64,000 nt of DNA from Ashinkailepas kermadecensis (taxonomy: Eukaryota > Arthropoda > Thecostraca > Neolepadidae). Both the position numbers and the translations under genes were made by a program. The notes beneath the pieces were generated by a model that worked only from the letters and a program-made list of their open reading frames with translations, did not search any database and had not been told where the DNA came from. Within the stretch, counting starts at the first letter, position 1. Every line of letters starts with the position of its first letter. The DNA is taken from the NCBI GenBank assembly GCA_034440615.1, contig JAOTOM010004384.1, positions 1 to 64,000 of the forward strand, given 5' to 3'. This document shows positions 1-60,690 of the stretch, one piece after another.

Positions 1-1755
1 CAACGAGGCTCCCGCGAAATCTAATCAGGTCCTAATAAGAGACGTAGGACAGAGATTGGGAGGAGGCCCCCGGACGAAAAGGTTGCCACCGAGACAGGCA
101 GGAAGCCATCCAGGTTAGACAAGAAGGCTTCCGATGGGTGGCAGGATATTCTTACTTTGGAAAACGAGGCTCTCAAGATGGAAGAGGAGGCCCATACAAT
201 ATAAAATAAGGAATGATTGGAGATATTTCTCCGGACGCAAGAGGGAGTCCCAAGATGGGTACGAAGATCTTCGCAGGAATGAGAGAAGGCCACTGAGACC
301 AGTCAGATGATGCCAATATTTTAGAAGAGGAGGACCCTAGGAGAGAAGATTTGGGACTATGACACAAAAGCACCCTGCTAAGAGGATAATGAGGCTCCAA
401 ACACAGGTGAGGTCTCCAAGACGTGAGAGGAGGCCCCTAATTTGAAAAAGGAGTCACCTAGGAGAGGATGGGAGGCCCCAGAAATCAAGAGAGTGCCGAC
501 AATTGGCACAGAGGCCCCCAATATTGCAAAGGAGGCCCCAGGATTGCAAAGGAGGCCCCCAGGATTGCAAAGGAGGCCCCCAGGTTTGCAAAGGAGACCC
601 ACAGGATTGCAAAGGAGGCCCACAGGATTGCAAAGGAGGCCCCATGATTGCAAAGGAGGCCCCAGGATTGCAAAGGAGGCCCCATGATTGCAAAGGAGGC
701 CAACTACGAGAAACGAAGCCCCGGAAAATGAGAGGAGGCCCTAAGACGGAAGAGAAAGCCAGTGGATATGAGATGAAGCTTCGGAGACACAAAAACAGGC
801 CCCAAAACGGGTAAGGTTCCACCAAGATAGAAATGGATGATCCAGGCACGTGGCAGGAGACACCTAATTCGGAAGAGGACGACACAAAATTGGAAATGAG
901 ACCCCATGATGAACGAGGAGGCCCATAAAATAGGAAAACAAATGCCATTAGGTAAAAGGGATGGCTCCCAGGCGAGAAAGAAGGCTCCAAGACGGGTAAG
1001 AAGTTCCAGAGAAAATGACAAGGGAACTAAGATAGGAAAGGTTGCTTGTAATTTGGAAGAGGAGGCACCTGGGAGAGAAGAGGAGTCAACCAGGAGATAA
1101 GAGGCCACCCTTAAAATGCGCAAAAATCGAATCAAAACGCAGAGCAGGAGGCCCCCATGACGTGAGAGGAGGCCCCTAATTTGAAAGAGAAGGTCTCTAG
1201 AAGAGAAAAGGAGGCCTCTGCCGGACTCGAGAGGAGTCCCTCAAGACAGAATAGGATGTATCCAGGGCCGAATGAGGCCCCGAAGACCGGAAGGAGTTCC
1301 CAGGAAATGAGAGGAGGCCCTTAAGATGGGAGTGGTAGCAGGTATGGAAGGAGGTGAGGTTTTCAAAATTGAAGATGCCCTCAAGACGGGTAGGCTTTGC
1401 TAGGACAAAGGAGGAGGCCCACGAGGCGTGGCAGGAGGCCCCTAATTTGGCAGAGAATGCCCCTGGAACATGATAGGAAGCCCCATGCCATGTTAAAGGG
1501 GCCCCAGGATGTAGGAGAAGGCCCTCCAAGACGAGAGAGGGGACCATTGACTATGGAGGAGGGTAGGACACGAGAAGACATCTAAAACTGGTAAAGAGGC
1601 TCCAGGAAATGGGACCAGACCTCTAAGACGCGAGAGGAGAGCTATAATTTGCAAAAAGCTCCTAAGAAATTGTAGGAGTCGTGCCGGGGTACTTGAAAAT
1701 CACGGCATGGTTCCAACAAGAGCCGGTCCGCTGAGCCTGGGGCCGAAGAATGCAG
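1..1755 (+). repeat. Left arm of a long inverted repeat built of GGAGGCCCC units
   Basis: Degenerate units of about 25-35 bp centred on gaggaggcccc. The whole stretch matches the reverse complement of about 55,070-57,845. Anchors: 420-520 pairs with 57,705-57,815 (gacaattggcac / gtgccaattgttggc), 706-860 with 56,020-56,150, 1,400-1,520 with 55,320-55,440 (catgccatgttaaa / tttaacatggcatg), and 1,680-1,755 with 55,070-55,200. The long open frames here simply follow the repeat and have no recognisable protein content. A compact 20-22 bp array lies at 525-705. Confidence 0.8.
525..705 (+). repeat. 20-22 bp tandem repeat (aggattgcaaaggaggcccc)
   Basis: About nine head-to-tail copies of aggattgcaaaggaggcccc with small length changes. 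The same monomer in reverse orientation fills 56,150-57,715 with about 70 copies, so the array has expanded or contracted about eight-fold between the two arms. Confidence 0.92.
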
Positions 1756-1891
1756 AATCGCTCGTTTCAATGAAGTCACATTAATACAACACATCGCCAT
1801 TCATTGCGCAATTTGCAAGCCCAGTTACACTACTTCGTCGGTGAGGCATCGTCGGCACAAATGTGGTTGGCATATCCTCAGCTGACTCGGT

Positions 1892-5214
<3,323 letters not shown>

Positions 5215-5345
5215 TCATACTAGAACATCCGACGCAAACACGTGTTGCAGTCCGAGAACATTCGTCTGCTGCTCGCTTCACTGTGGATGACAGCTCCCCG
5301 AGGAGGGGAGAAGGCAACAAAATAAAAAAATAAAGCATAGTCATC

Positions 5346-5376
5346 ACTTACAAAATAAAGCATAGTCATAACTTAC

Positions 5377-5395
<19 letters not shown>
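5346..5395 (-). promoter_or_regulatory. Tandemly duplicated 5' splice site after exon 5
   Basis: A 25-bp unit containing ttttgtaagt is duplicated, placing identical donor cores (gtaagt) at 5376-5371 and 5351-5346 on the minus strand. Use of the second donor would add 25 nt and read TTT TGT AAG TTA TGA, an immediate stop. The first donor keeps the phase-1 pattern of all other exons and is taken as functional. Confidence 0.75.
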
Positions 5396-50334
<44,939 letters not shown>

Positions 50335-50800
50335 CGCGGGCCCCGCACAGCACCTCGCGCGCCACTGACACCCGAGACAGGTGGGCAGGCGGCGGCAGGC
50401 GGCGGCGGCGCGGCGGCAGCGCGGCGGCGCCGGCGCGGCTCGTCGCCAACGCGTCGGCACGGTCGGCCGTCGGGGGCGGGGCGCGAGCGGCCGCGAGACA
50501 GCGACTCCGTGTGGGTGCGCTGCCCGCCTGACGTGGTCGTGCCGCTGGCGGACGGGGCACGCACAGAAGCGACACCGACTCCGTGCGTGCGTGCGTGCGT
50601 GCGTGTGTGTGTGTGTGCGTGTGTGTGTGCGTGTGTGTGCGTGTGTGTGTGTTGCCCGCCTGATGGGGCCGTGCGCACAGCAGCAACACCGACTCGGTGT
50701 GTGTGTTGTCCGTCTGACGGGGCCGGCGCATGCCGTGCCGCCGCCGGACGCGCTACCGCGCTCAGCTTGGTACATGCATACCATCATTTGATGCCAAAGT
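50335..50800 (-). promoter_or_regulatory. CpG-rich 5' region of the thioredoxin-module gene
   Basis: The 450 bp directly upstream of the exon-1 ATG are strongly GC-rich and CpG-dense, with runs such as cggcggcggc and gcggcgccggcgcgg. The surrounding introns are AT-richer. No convincing TATA box was seen, which would fit a broadly expressed housekeeping-type promoter. A GTGC/GTGT microsatellite lies at about 50,580-50,660. The promoter assignment is inferred from position and composition. Confidence 0.45.
50578..50660. repeat. GTGC/GTGT microsatellite
   Basis: Alternating tetra- and dinucleotides (gtgcgtgcgtgc grading into gtgtgtgtgcgtgtgtg), about 80 bp, within the GC-rich region upstream of exon 1. 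Such alternating purine-pyrimidine tracts can adopt Z-DNA. Confidence 0.9.
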
Positions 50801-52855
50801 CAAGCCATCACCGACCGATCGTGTGAATCATTCTGTTGCGACAAATAGGTCTGAGTTGCTTGACTGGTCTTCGTACAGCATGTAATAAAATTATTGTTTT
50901 TGTTTTCTAGGGTTGCACGAATGAATAAAAGCGCTATAGGCGACCGCTCCACCGCACATGACCATCAACAATCTCAGAGTATGGAGGATGAGGGACACAT
51001 GTTGAAATGGCTTCTTTCGATGTGACGTCCACGTGCTTCAAGCTAAAACTCATCCAAAGTTGATGGGTAGTTGCTGCCCTGTTAGCGCGCACCTTCCCTC
51101 TGGTTCCACGGGAGTTCAGGTGTTGACTCGTTGGTGTTGCAGGTGCCGTCCGAAGTGAATACATGCAATAGTGCTACACATGTCGTTCGCTGATGTAAAA
51201 TAGATGAGAATGTTAAAAGGTGTATGACCGGGAACAAATAAATTAAGTCTGCCACACCAAAGCACATATGCTCAGGTCCTTGATCCATAGAATAGTTTCA
51301 AATTCTTACGCGGGAAAAAAATGGGAAGGCAACGACAGTCAACCTAGCGTCAACTTTGCAAAATTAGTGATGGCTACTTTTCGAAAATGGTACCTGCTGC
51401 TGTGGGGAGGGTGGAGGAGAAATGACAAAAATGCGAGGGATGTATGATCACCCTCACACCATCGTCACAATTTCAACAGACTTCAGTGTACACAAGCTCC
51501 GGAGATAAGGATTACCATTACAACGTTGACCTGCACAGGAAGAACAAATTATGACAAAGCAGACCAGTGCCGTACCGAAGGGAGGGGGCATTGGAGGCAG
51601 TTTCCCCCTTGAAAGGTTGTGGAGCAGTGGCGTCGCCACGAAATTCTTCCAGGAGGGGGCAATGTTGATAGGGGGCCTCCTGCTCCCCGAAAAGGGGCCT
51701 CCACTGTGTTAGGGCCTCCTCTTGCTTTTTAGGCTCTTAGTATGGTTCCCGAATGGGAACATGATTTCATATTGATGTCTTGTTTGTTCTTGGCATGGTA
51801 TATAATTTACGCAAAGCGCAATAACAAGAATCTTTTTTTTTTCGCTGACAACCGAGCCATACCAGGGTATAAATAAGCAAATGTAGATAAATACGTCAGT
51901 GCCAAAACACACCAATATCTTTATGCTTTATCGACGAGAAGAATCTTCCCGCTGGCCTCTAGATTGTAGCGAGCTGGTGGGGCTCGTGCTGAGCCTATCT
52001 TAAAGATATCTCCCATTGATCAACCCACTTCTTTGTTCACCAAGTTTAACTGAATATAGCTAGGTTCATCACTACTGTTAGTCATTCCCACCAGCTTGAT
52101 CTCATAAACAAACTTAAACGATCATTTCTCAGTCCCAGGACAACAATTTCGCGAAGGTGACAACGAGAAGTGTATTGAATTGGTTTTCTGATCGTCATCT
52201 TATGCATTTTTTTTTTTTTCATAACATTTGGTGCTGGCTGCAAGGCACTTGGCACAGAAGCTAAAATAATATATACTCCGCGAATAAATTCAAGGCAAGA
52301 ACAAGCATTGAACAACCATGCATCAATGGCAATGCAACAATGTAACAATGACAATGCATAAATAATGCAAAACCTTCGAATTCCACGCCGTCACGCCCAT
52401 GGTTATCGCTGTGCTGTACCGTTTTGTAAATTATGTCGTTGAGAAGGTACTGAAGCTGGGAAGCTCTAATCATGCAGGCTGTAATCACAGAAGACAACTT
52501 TGTAGGAAGAAAATACATTTTAAAACATCATTCCTCCCATTTAATGTGGGGCATCGGTGTTGTTTTGTATGCTTGTGAGGGGGAATTTACCCCCGCAATG
52601 TTGGCTTTGTTCCATGGGCGTAAGTTTCTGAAAATTATTGGGAGACCAGTGACGCACCCATATTTGCGTCAAGGGAAGGGGGCAAACGTATTTGGAGGGG
52701 TCCAACTACTGAATAAAGTCTTCCGATTTCGACCACTATTTTTTCAAAGGGGAACTTTTAAATAAAAGAATTAGTGATCAACTGAATTATCCTGTGGAGG
52801 GGCCTAATCTACCACTATCGTTTCTGATTCGTCGGATTTCAACCCTAGCTCCCAC
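50801..52855. other. Upstream intergenic region with mobile-element end-like motifs
   Basis: No gene supported. 51,560-51,700 contains cagtgccgtaccgaaggga and cagtggcgtcgccacgaaat with ggagggggcaatg, which look like terminal sequences of decayed DNA transposons. 52,610-52,690 has atgggcgtaagtttctgaaa with the same flavour. The superfamily is not assigned. Confidence 0.4.
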
Positions 52856-52859
52856 AACC

Positions 52860-53290
52860 TGTTCAAATGTATTCTTTTGGTATTCCTTGATAAGTTACCT
52901 CGCACTGCTGAAATTACACCTGCACAAATCACTTTAAGATGTAAAATTTTCTAATTTCAGACATTCCAGTTCATAGTGCCCGGTCGCCACGACGCCAACG
53001 TTAGTGCACGTGCACACCCATCTTGCGCATTCGGCGCATTCGCCACACTTCGTGCGATGCTACGGATTCTGCTGGGCCTCCTACGCTTTGTTAATTGCTG
53101 CCACATGACAGACTTGCGCCATATCAGACGTGATAAAATGCTTCGTATGGGCGTTCGCTGCGAAAATTCGATTAATTAAATTCAATCATTAGTTCCCTTC
53201 TTACCATATTTTATGGTGAAGAAATGCGGATACCCGCTGAGCTTTAATGCACCTCATATCTTTGATTAAACATGCTTCCAGGCTGGCTAC
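52860..53290 (+). repeat. Module A, copy 1 (pairs with 58,935-59,340)
   Basis: Shared blocks in the same order as the second copy: ccttgataagt, aaattacacctg(c/a)acaaa, gtaaaatttt, ggtcgccacgacg/catcacg, gtgcacgtg, cttgcgcattcg(g/t)cgcattcg, ttgtgaattgctt-like. Each copy is followed by G/C-T-rich degenerate repeat. It looks like part of a larger dispersed element, with no coding capacity recognised. Confidence 0.65.
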
Positions 53291-55127
53291 CCAACCGAAG
53301 CCCTGCCTGAGTGTACTTCTTTGGACCCGTTTCGTATTTCTTCGTCTACGGATGTGTCTTAAGGCTCCAATTCATTTTTGTTAGAAGCCCAACGCATTTT
53401 CGAAACCCCTGCTCGTTTTAGGGTTTTGTTGCATTTTTTTGGCGCACCGAATATTTTTTTTTTAGTTGTCGGTGCGCTTTCAAAGATCTCGATGTGTTTA
53501 CTTAGTGCCCGGTATTTTTGTTCGTTTTGGGATCATGTTGCTTTTTGCGGCCCCAGCCTCTTTTCAGGCCCTTGTGCGGTCATATGGCCCCTGTGTGCCT
53601 TCAGAGCTTCCGGTGTTTTTGTTTTTTGTTTTGTTTAGTGTTCCCGGTATATATAGTTATGGCTACAACGCATGTTTTCGGACCCTGCCGCTTTTTACGA
53701 GACTGCGCTTTGAAGGGCCGGTCGCATTTTCGGTCCCCGTTGTGCTCTTAGGGTCCCGCTGTGTTTATTTGGGGCTTCTGACGCACATTTGTGGGGCCCC
53801 AGTACGATTTTGAGGCTTCGGTGCGTTTTTTCTGGGTCCCAGCGCGACTTATCGCGCCCAGGCGCGTGGTTCCGGGACCCAACGCCAGTTATCTGGGCTC
53901 AACGCGATTTTTGTGGATCTCTTCTGAATTTTCTTTAACTTCCGAATCCCGCCCTGATGTTTCGAGTCCCTGGTACCATGTTTTTGTATCTCACCTCGAT
54001 TTTCTTCGAGCTCCGGTATGTTTTTCGATGCCGTACGCGATTTGTCAAGGCATCTGATGACATGTTTGGTGCTTCAGAACCATTGTCCTGACCCGGACTT
54101 TTTTGCAATCCCTCCTGATTTTGGAGGGCTCCGGCTTTATTTTTCGGATACCGATGGGACTTTGGGGGTCACACGGTGCCTATGTGGGGCCATAGACGCC
54201 AATTGTTGGCAGCCCCGACGTTAATTTTTGATGCCCAGACCAAATTTTTGGTACTACCGAATTGTGGGTCCGAGCGCGAAATTTGGTGGGACCGGTTCGA
54301 GTTTGCGGGGCACGTTGCACTTAGCTGTGACCCCAACGCGATCTTGGCGGTTCCTGTTGCAGATCTTCGTGCCTCGGAGCGAGTTTTCTGGGGCCCGACG
54401 TATTTACTTTGAGCCCCTACGCGAATTCTGGTGGACCGACGCGAATTTTTGTGGCCCCAGCGCGACTTTTGGGGGCCTCGGCTCGATTCTTGGGAGCATA
54501 TCCCTCTTAGGAGGGAGGGGCCATTTGCCCCTTTGATATGTCACTGCGGCCACCGAAGGAGTTCTATTTTTTCTATAGGTCCTTATGTGATATTTTTTGG
54601 TCCTGGTACGATTCTTCGGTCTCCAGGTGCGATTTTTTCGGTGCCCTGACACGTTTTTTTTCCAGTGCCCAACGGGTTTTGCGGGGACTTTGACCCGATT
54701 TGTTTGGGCGCAGAGGGACATTCCGGTTGATAATTGATTTTTGGGGCAGCAGCAACCTTTGGGGTCCAGGCGCGACTTTTTTTGGTCCCCAGTGAGATTT
54801 TCGAAGGCTGCGACGCGACTTTTTTAGTCCAATGTAATTTTTTGTGTCCCGACGTCATTTGCTTGGATCCCAAGCGCGAGTTTTAGCGACCTCGACACTT
54901 TGTGGGCGTCCAATACGTTTTGGATGCTTTTGGTGTCATTGTTGGGGCCCAAGAGTGATTATCCATGTCCGGATTGTTTTTCGTTGCCCCGGCTTCATTT
55001 GTGTCCAAATGATACTGTTGGGGAACGGTACGACTTATCGTGCCCCTAGCGTGATTTTCATGATCCGGGCGTGCATTTTTGGTACCCATAGGCTCAGCGA
55101 GAATTTCAGGGGCCCCGGCCGGATCTT
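53291..55127. repeat. Degenerate ~30-bp repeat (gcgcgattttt-ggggcccc)
   Basis: A quasi-periodic series of blocks such as acgcgatttttgtgg, gcgcgacttttgggggcc and gtgcgttttttctgggtccc. Spacing is about 25-35 bp and divergence is high. An inverted counterpart occurs at 57,950-58,700 and a further copy at 59,390-59,950. Confidence 0.6.
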
Positions 55128-57845
55128 TTTGGGCCCATGTCGTGATTTTCAGGTACCCCGGCAAGACTCCTGCCATTTCAGGTGCTTCTAGGAAATTATA
55201 GACCTCCTCTCGCGTCTTAGGGGTCTCGTCTCATTTCCTGGAGCTTCTTTACCGGTTTTGGACGTCTTCTCGTCCGGCCTACCCTCCTCCATATTCAATG
55301 GTCCTCCTGTCCCGTTTTGGAGGACCTTCTCCCACATCCTGGGGGCCTCTTTAACATGGCATGGGACTTCCTCTCATGTTCCAGGGCATCCTCTGCCAAA
55401 TTAGGGGCCTCCTGCCACGCCTCGTGGGCATCCTCCTTTGTCCTCGCAAAGCTTACCCTACCCGTCTTGAGGGATCTTCAATTTTGGAAACCTCGCCTCC
55501 TTCCATACCTGCTACCTACCACTCCCATTTTAAGGGCCTTCTCTCATTTCCTGGGAATTCCTTCCGGTCGTCGGGGCCTCATTCGGCCCTGGAGACCTCC
55601 TACTCCATCTCGAGGGACTCCTCTCAAGTCCGACAGGGGCCTCCTTTTTTCTTTTGGAGGCTTTCTTTTTCAAATTAGGGGCCTCCTCTCACGTCTTCGG
55701 GGCCTCCTGTTCCGCGTTTTGATTCTATCTTTTCCCATTTTAAGGTTGGCCCCTTATCTCCTGGTGGACTCCTGTTCTCTCTTAGGTGGCTCCTCTTCCA
55801 AATTACACGCAACCTTTCCTATCTCAGTTACCTTGTCATTTCCTGGGGACCTTCTTACCCGTCTTGAAGCCTTCTTTCTCGCCTGGGAGCCATCCCTCTC
55901 ATCTAATGGCCATTCTCTCCTATTTTAGGGGCTTCCTCGTGCATCATAGGGTCTCTTTCCAATCTTATATCGTCCTTTTCCGAATTAGGTGCTTCCTGCC
56001 ACTTTTCTGGATTATCCTTTTCTATCTTGATGGAACCTTACCCGTTTCGGGGACTGCTTTTACGTCTCCGAAACCTCATTTCATATCCACTGGCTTTCTC
56101 TTCCGTCTTAGGGCCTTCTCTCATTTTCTGAGGTCTCCCTTCCTGTATTGGGGCCTCCTTTGCAATTCTGGGGGCCTCCTTTGCAATCCTGAGGGCCTCC
56201 TTTGCAATCCTGGGGGCATCCTTTGTAATCCTGGGGGCCTCCTTTGCAATCATGGGGGTCTCCTTTGCAATCCTGGGGCCTCCTTTGCAATCCTGGAGGC
56301 CTCCTTTACAATCCTGTGGGCTTCCTTCGCAATCCTGAGGGCTTCCTTTTGCAATCCTAGGGGCCTCCTGTGCAATCCGGGGGGCCTCCTTTACAATCCT
56401 GGGGCCTCCTTTGCAATCCTGGGGCCTCCTTTGCAATCCTGGAGTCCTTTGAAATCCTGGTGGTCTCCTTTGTAATCCTGGGAGCCTCTTTTGTAATCCT
56501 GGGAGCCTCTTTTGCAATCCTGGGGCCTCCTTTGCAATCTTGGGGGCCTCCTTTGCAATCCTGGGGGTCTCCTTTGTAATCCTGGAGGCCTCCTTTGCAA
56601 TCGTGAGGGCCTCCTTTGCATTCCTGGGGGGTCTCCTTTGCAATCCTGGAGTCCTCCTTTGCAAACCTGGGGGCCTCCTTTGCAATCCTGGGGGCCTCCT
56701 TTGCAATCGTGAGGGCCTCCTTTGCATTCCTGGGGGGTCTCCTTTGCAATCCTGGAGGCCTCCTTTGCAATCCTGGGGCCCTCCTTTGCAATCCTGGGGG
56801 CCTCCTTTGTAATCCTGGAGGCCTCCTTTGCAATCGTGAGGGCCTCCTTTGCATTCCTGGGGTCTCCTTTGCAATCCTGGAGTCCTCCTTTGCAAACCTG
56901 GGTGCTTCCTTTGCAATCCTGGGGGCCTCCTTTTCAATCCAGGGGGCCTCCTTTGTAATCATGGAGGCCTCCTTTGCAATCCTGGGGGCCTCCTTTGCAA
57001 TCTTGGGGGCTTCCTTTTCAATCATGGGGGCCTCCTTTGTCATCATGGAGGCCTCCTTTGCAATCGTGGAGGCCTCCTTTGCAATCCTGTGGGCCTCCTT
57101 TGTAATCCTGGAGGCCTCCTTTGCAATCCAGGGGCCTCCTTTGCATTCCTGGGGGCCTCCTTTGCAATCCTTGAGTCCTCCTTTGCAAACCTGGGGGCTT
57201 CCTTTGCAATCGTGAGTGCCTCCTTTGCATTCCTGGAGGTCTCCTTTGCAATCCTGGAGTCCTCCTTTGCAATCCTGGGGGCCTCCTTTGCAATCCTGGG
57301 GCCTCCTTTGCAATCCTGGAGTCCTCCTTTGAAATCCTGGTGGCCTCCTTTGCAATCCTGGGAGCCTCTTTTGCAATCCTGGGGCCTCCTTTTCAATCCT
57401 GGGGGCCTCCTTTGTAATCCTGGAGGCCTCCTTCGCAATCCTGGGGGCCTCCTTTGCAATCCTGGGGGCCTCCTTTGTAATCCTGGAGGCCTACTTTGCA
57501 ATCGCGATCCTTTGCATTCCTGGGGGTCTCTTTTGCAATCCTGGTATCCTCCTTTGCAAACCTGGGGGCCTCCTTTGCAATCCTGGGGGCCTCCTTTGCA
57601 ATCCTGGGGGCCTCCTTTTCAATCCTGGGGGCCTCCTTTGTAATCCTGGACGCCTCCTTTGCAATCCTGGGGGCCTCCTTTGCAATCCTGGGGGCATCCT
57701 TTGCATTCCTGGGGGCCTCCGTGCCAATTGTTGGCACTCTCGTGATTTCTGGGTCCTCCTATCCTCTCCTACGTGACTCCTTCTTCAAATTAGGGGCCTC
57801 CTCTCACGTCTTGGAGGCCTCCTCTCGTGTCTCGTTGGCCTCATT
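55070..57845 (-). repeat. Right arm of the long inverted repeat
   Basis: Reverse-complement match to 1-1,755, as anchored there. It is longer because its central 21-bp array has expanded. Long frames across it follow the repeat only. Confidence 0.8.
56150..57715. repeat. ~21-bp array (about 70 copies) with higher-order blocks
   Basis: Monomer ggcctcctttgcaatcctgg(g) with 20-22 bp steps. Variants caatcgtgag, cattcctggg and gcaaacctggg recur in the same order (about 56,600, 56,710, 56,835, 57,195), forming 110-125-bp higher-order blocks. Confidence 0.93.
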
Positions 57846-57949
57846 GCTCACTTTTTTCCTGTGCATTTCCGGATAGGGGCCTCCTCAAATTTCAGGGGGG
57901 CGGCGCCCCCCCCCTGTTTGACGGCAGGGGGGGACGACGCCCTTGTTGT

Positions 57950-58700
57950 GGAGGTTCCAAGAATCGAACCGAGGTTCGGAAAATTGTGCCGCCCCCGAAA
58001 AAAACCGTTAGGCTCCCAAAAATCGCACCGGCCCCCTAAAATCACATCGAGGGCTTCACCCTGAAAATGTCTTCGGGAAGCCCAAAATCACACCGAGACC
58101 CCTGCAAAATCACATTGGAGATTCTGAAAATCATATTGGAGGCCCCAAAAATCGATCCGGGCCCCATAAAAATAACGCTAGGGACTCCAAAAAGTTGGAC
58201 CGATTCACTGAAAACACCCCTGGGGCCAGGAAAAGTCTCACCTGGCCCCTTAAAATCACAATGAGGCTTCAAACGGTCGGGCCGGCGCCCACAACACCGC
58301 GCTGAGAACCCAAAAAGGCCGGGTCTCTGGAAATCACGCTGTGGGCTCCAAATGTCACACCGGTTCCGTCAAAAGTCACACTGTGGGCCCCGAAAATCGA
58401 CCCGGGCCCCCTGGAAATCACGATGTGGGCCCCAAAAAGTCGGGTCGGCGCCATTGGAAATGACGCTGGGGTCTCGAAAAGTCTCAGCGGGGCCCTACAA
58501 ATGATGCTGGGGATCTCAAAAGTTCGCGCATGGGCCGCTGAAAATCACGCTAGGGGCTTAAAAAGTCGTGCCGGGTCCTTGAAAATCGCGCTGTGACCCG
58601 AAAAAGACGTAATATCCGGGCCCCGGAATATTACGTTGGGAGCCCCAAAAGTTTGCGCCTGGACCCCTGAAAATCATGTTAGCGGCTAAAAAAGAAGAAT
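57950..58700. repeat. Degenerate ~30-bp repeat, opposite orientation
   Basis: Blocks such as ccccaaaaatcgatccgggc, ggaaatcacgctgtgggc and aaaagtcgggtcggcgcc are the reverse-complement style of 53,291-55,127. Confidence 0.6.
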
Positions 58701-58934
58701 AAAATAGAAAAGAATAAGCGCCCCTTAGAAGGAAAGGATGCTATTCTGAGAGGAAAAAGGCACCCTTTCAGTGTGCTTCAGTTCACCCCTTTTAAGCCGA
58801 AGGCGAAAGTTCCTTCCAGGAATTTCGCAGTGTCACGCCTGTGAAGAGATGGCACCGCTCCAGACAAGTGTGCTCCACATGACAATGCCTGGATAAGCTT
58901 CTGCTTACATGTCACCGGATTTCAGCCTCGTCCC

Positions 58935-59340
58935 TCTGTTCAAAGAGCTCTTTTACTGGTATCCCTTGATAAGTCAAATAACACTGCTCAAATTACACCT
59001 GAACAAACCACTAACAAATGTAAAATTTTACAACTTAAAGTATTTCGGTCCATAACGGTCGGTCGCCATCACGTAAACGGTCGTGCACGTGTACAGCTGC
59101 CTTGCGCATTCGTCGCATTCGTCACACTTAGTGCGTTTCTGCCACTTCGGCGATTCCTGCGAGTTCCATTACGTTTTGTGAATTGCTTTCCGTATGATGG
59201 TCTCGTGCCATATTTGACGATATGGAATGCTCCGTAGGGGGGTTCGTTTGGAAAATTCGATGAACTCAATTCGAAGATTATTTCTTTTCTTCCCACATGT
59301 TCTGGAGGAGAAGAAATCCAGATGCTCCCCTGAGCTTCCA
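58935..59340 (+). repeat. Module A, copy 2 (pairs with 52,860-53,290)
   Basis: Diverged direct repeat of 52,860-53,290, roughly 65-70% by eye over 300 bp, again leading into gcgctttttt-type degenerate repeat. Confidence 0.65.
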
Positions 59341-59389
59341 TGGGTCTCATCTTTGTGTTAAAAATATGCTCACAGATTAGCTACCGAAC

Positions 59390-59950
59390 CGACGATCTGG
59401 TTCGGTATTTTTTAGGGCCAGTTGCGCTTTTTTGTCTCTTAATGTGTTTTAGGGCCCCAGTGCACTTGTCGCTTTTAGTGAACCCACGGCACGTTCTTAG
59501 GAACGGCTTCGAAGGCCCCAGTGTGCGTAGTTTGTGCCTCATTGCGTTTCTTCCAAAAATACCTTTCATGAGCCATGTCGCTTTTTGCGGAATCGGCATG
59601 CATTTGAGGCCGTCATATCGTCCTTGCGGCCCCCGTGTGTTTGAGGGCCCGGCGCGCTGTGAGGGCCTTCGGTGGGTTTTTAGGGCTTCCGGTGTGTTAG
59701 CCCGATGCGTATTTTAAACCTTCGCTTATATTATTTGTTTGATTTCATTAAACATCATCGCTTTTTGCGGGACACGGTAAGGCTTGGAGAGCGTCGGTGC
59801 GTTTTCAGGCTCCCGATGTTATTTCGGGGTCCCGCCAAATTTAGTAGAGGCATTCGACGTGAATTTTTGAAGTCTCGGCGATATTTTTTGTTTGTGGCTC
59901 AGATGCTACATATATGTTGGGATCCCGGCGAAAATTGTCGGGACCTCTAG
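59390..59950. repeat. Degenerate G/C-T-rich repeat following module A copy 2
   Basis: Blocks such as tttttagggccagttgcgct, gctttttgcgg and ggtgcgttttcaggctccc mirror the series after module A copy 1 (53,390-53,760). Confidence 0.55.
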
Positions 59951-60005
59951 CTTACATATAACAGTTTTATGTGTCATATTATATCTCATTGTCATTAGCT
60001 TAAAC

Positions 60006-60008
<3 letters not shown>

Positions 60009-60043
<35 letters not shown>
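60009..60043. repeat. (AT)n microsatellite
   Basis: About 35 bp of AT dinucleotides. A second short tract with CA repeats lies at 60,444-60,486. Confidence 0.95.
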
Positions 60044-60045
<2 letters not shown>

Positions 60046-60509
60046 GTTAATGGTATACCGGACACTGTTATGGACGACGATCGCAAGGACAGTAATAAGA
60101 CTTCCCGGATGGCGAAACTTATAGACGTCTACTATCATGCGAACGATAACGGCTCATCTTATCAGACTGGTGCCATCACTGGCCGAGGGAAGCCACGCTA
60201 TCGCCAGAGAACAACAGACATATGGCAATTTTGTCACATCTTCTCAGCCAGGCCCCGTGACCTGGTTTCCGGTATGATTGGGTACGTGACCTGGCAATGA
60301 AAAACCTGGGAGCCATCATGCTGGCTCCTCCATCGTGGTATCTGAATATTCGCCTTTGTTCCTTGCGGTTTGCTTTTGTGCAGCGCAGACCCTGGTAACA
60401 CTCGGAATTATAAGGACATGACATGGCACCCCCCCAACCCCACCCCCACACACACATATGCATATATATATATATATACATATATTGGGACAGGAGCGGA
60501 TACACGGGA

Positions 60510-60690
60510 ACACTGGGGGTGTACCCCCTCCCCCCATGGAATGTGGCGCCTCTGGTCGAGAAAGAGCACCCCTCCGGGAAGTCTCGAGTGCATCCCCTCC
60601 CCACCTCGCTCAAGGAATTTATTTTTCAGCCCAAGGCTGACAACAATCCCGAGGAAATCGTGCCACTCCAGAAGAGTGACCTCCATGTAA
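60510..60690. repeat. Dispersed G/C-rich repeat copy
   Basis: Counterpart of 49,020-49,325 (see there): ccccctccccccatggaatg, gtggcgcctctggtcgagaa, gagtgcatcccctcccc. Confidence 0.5.
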
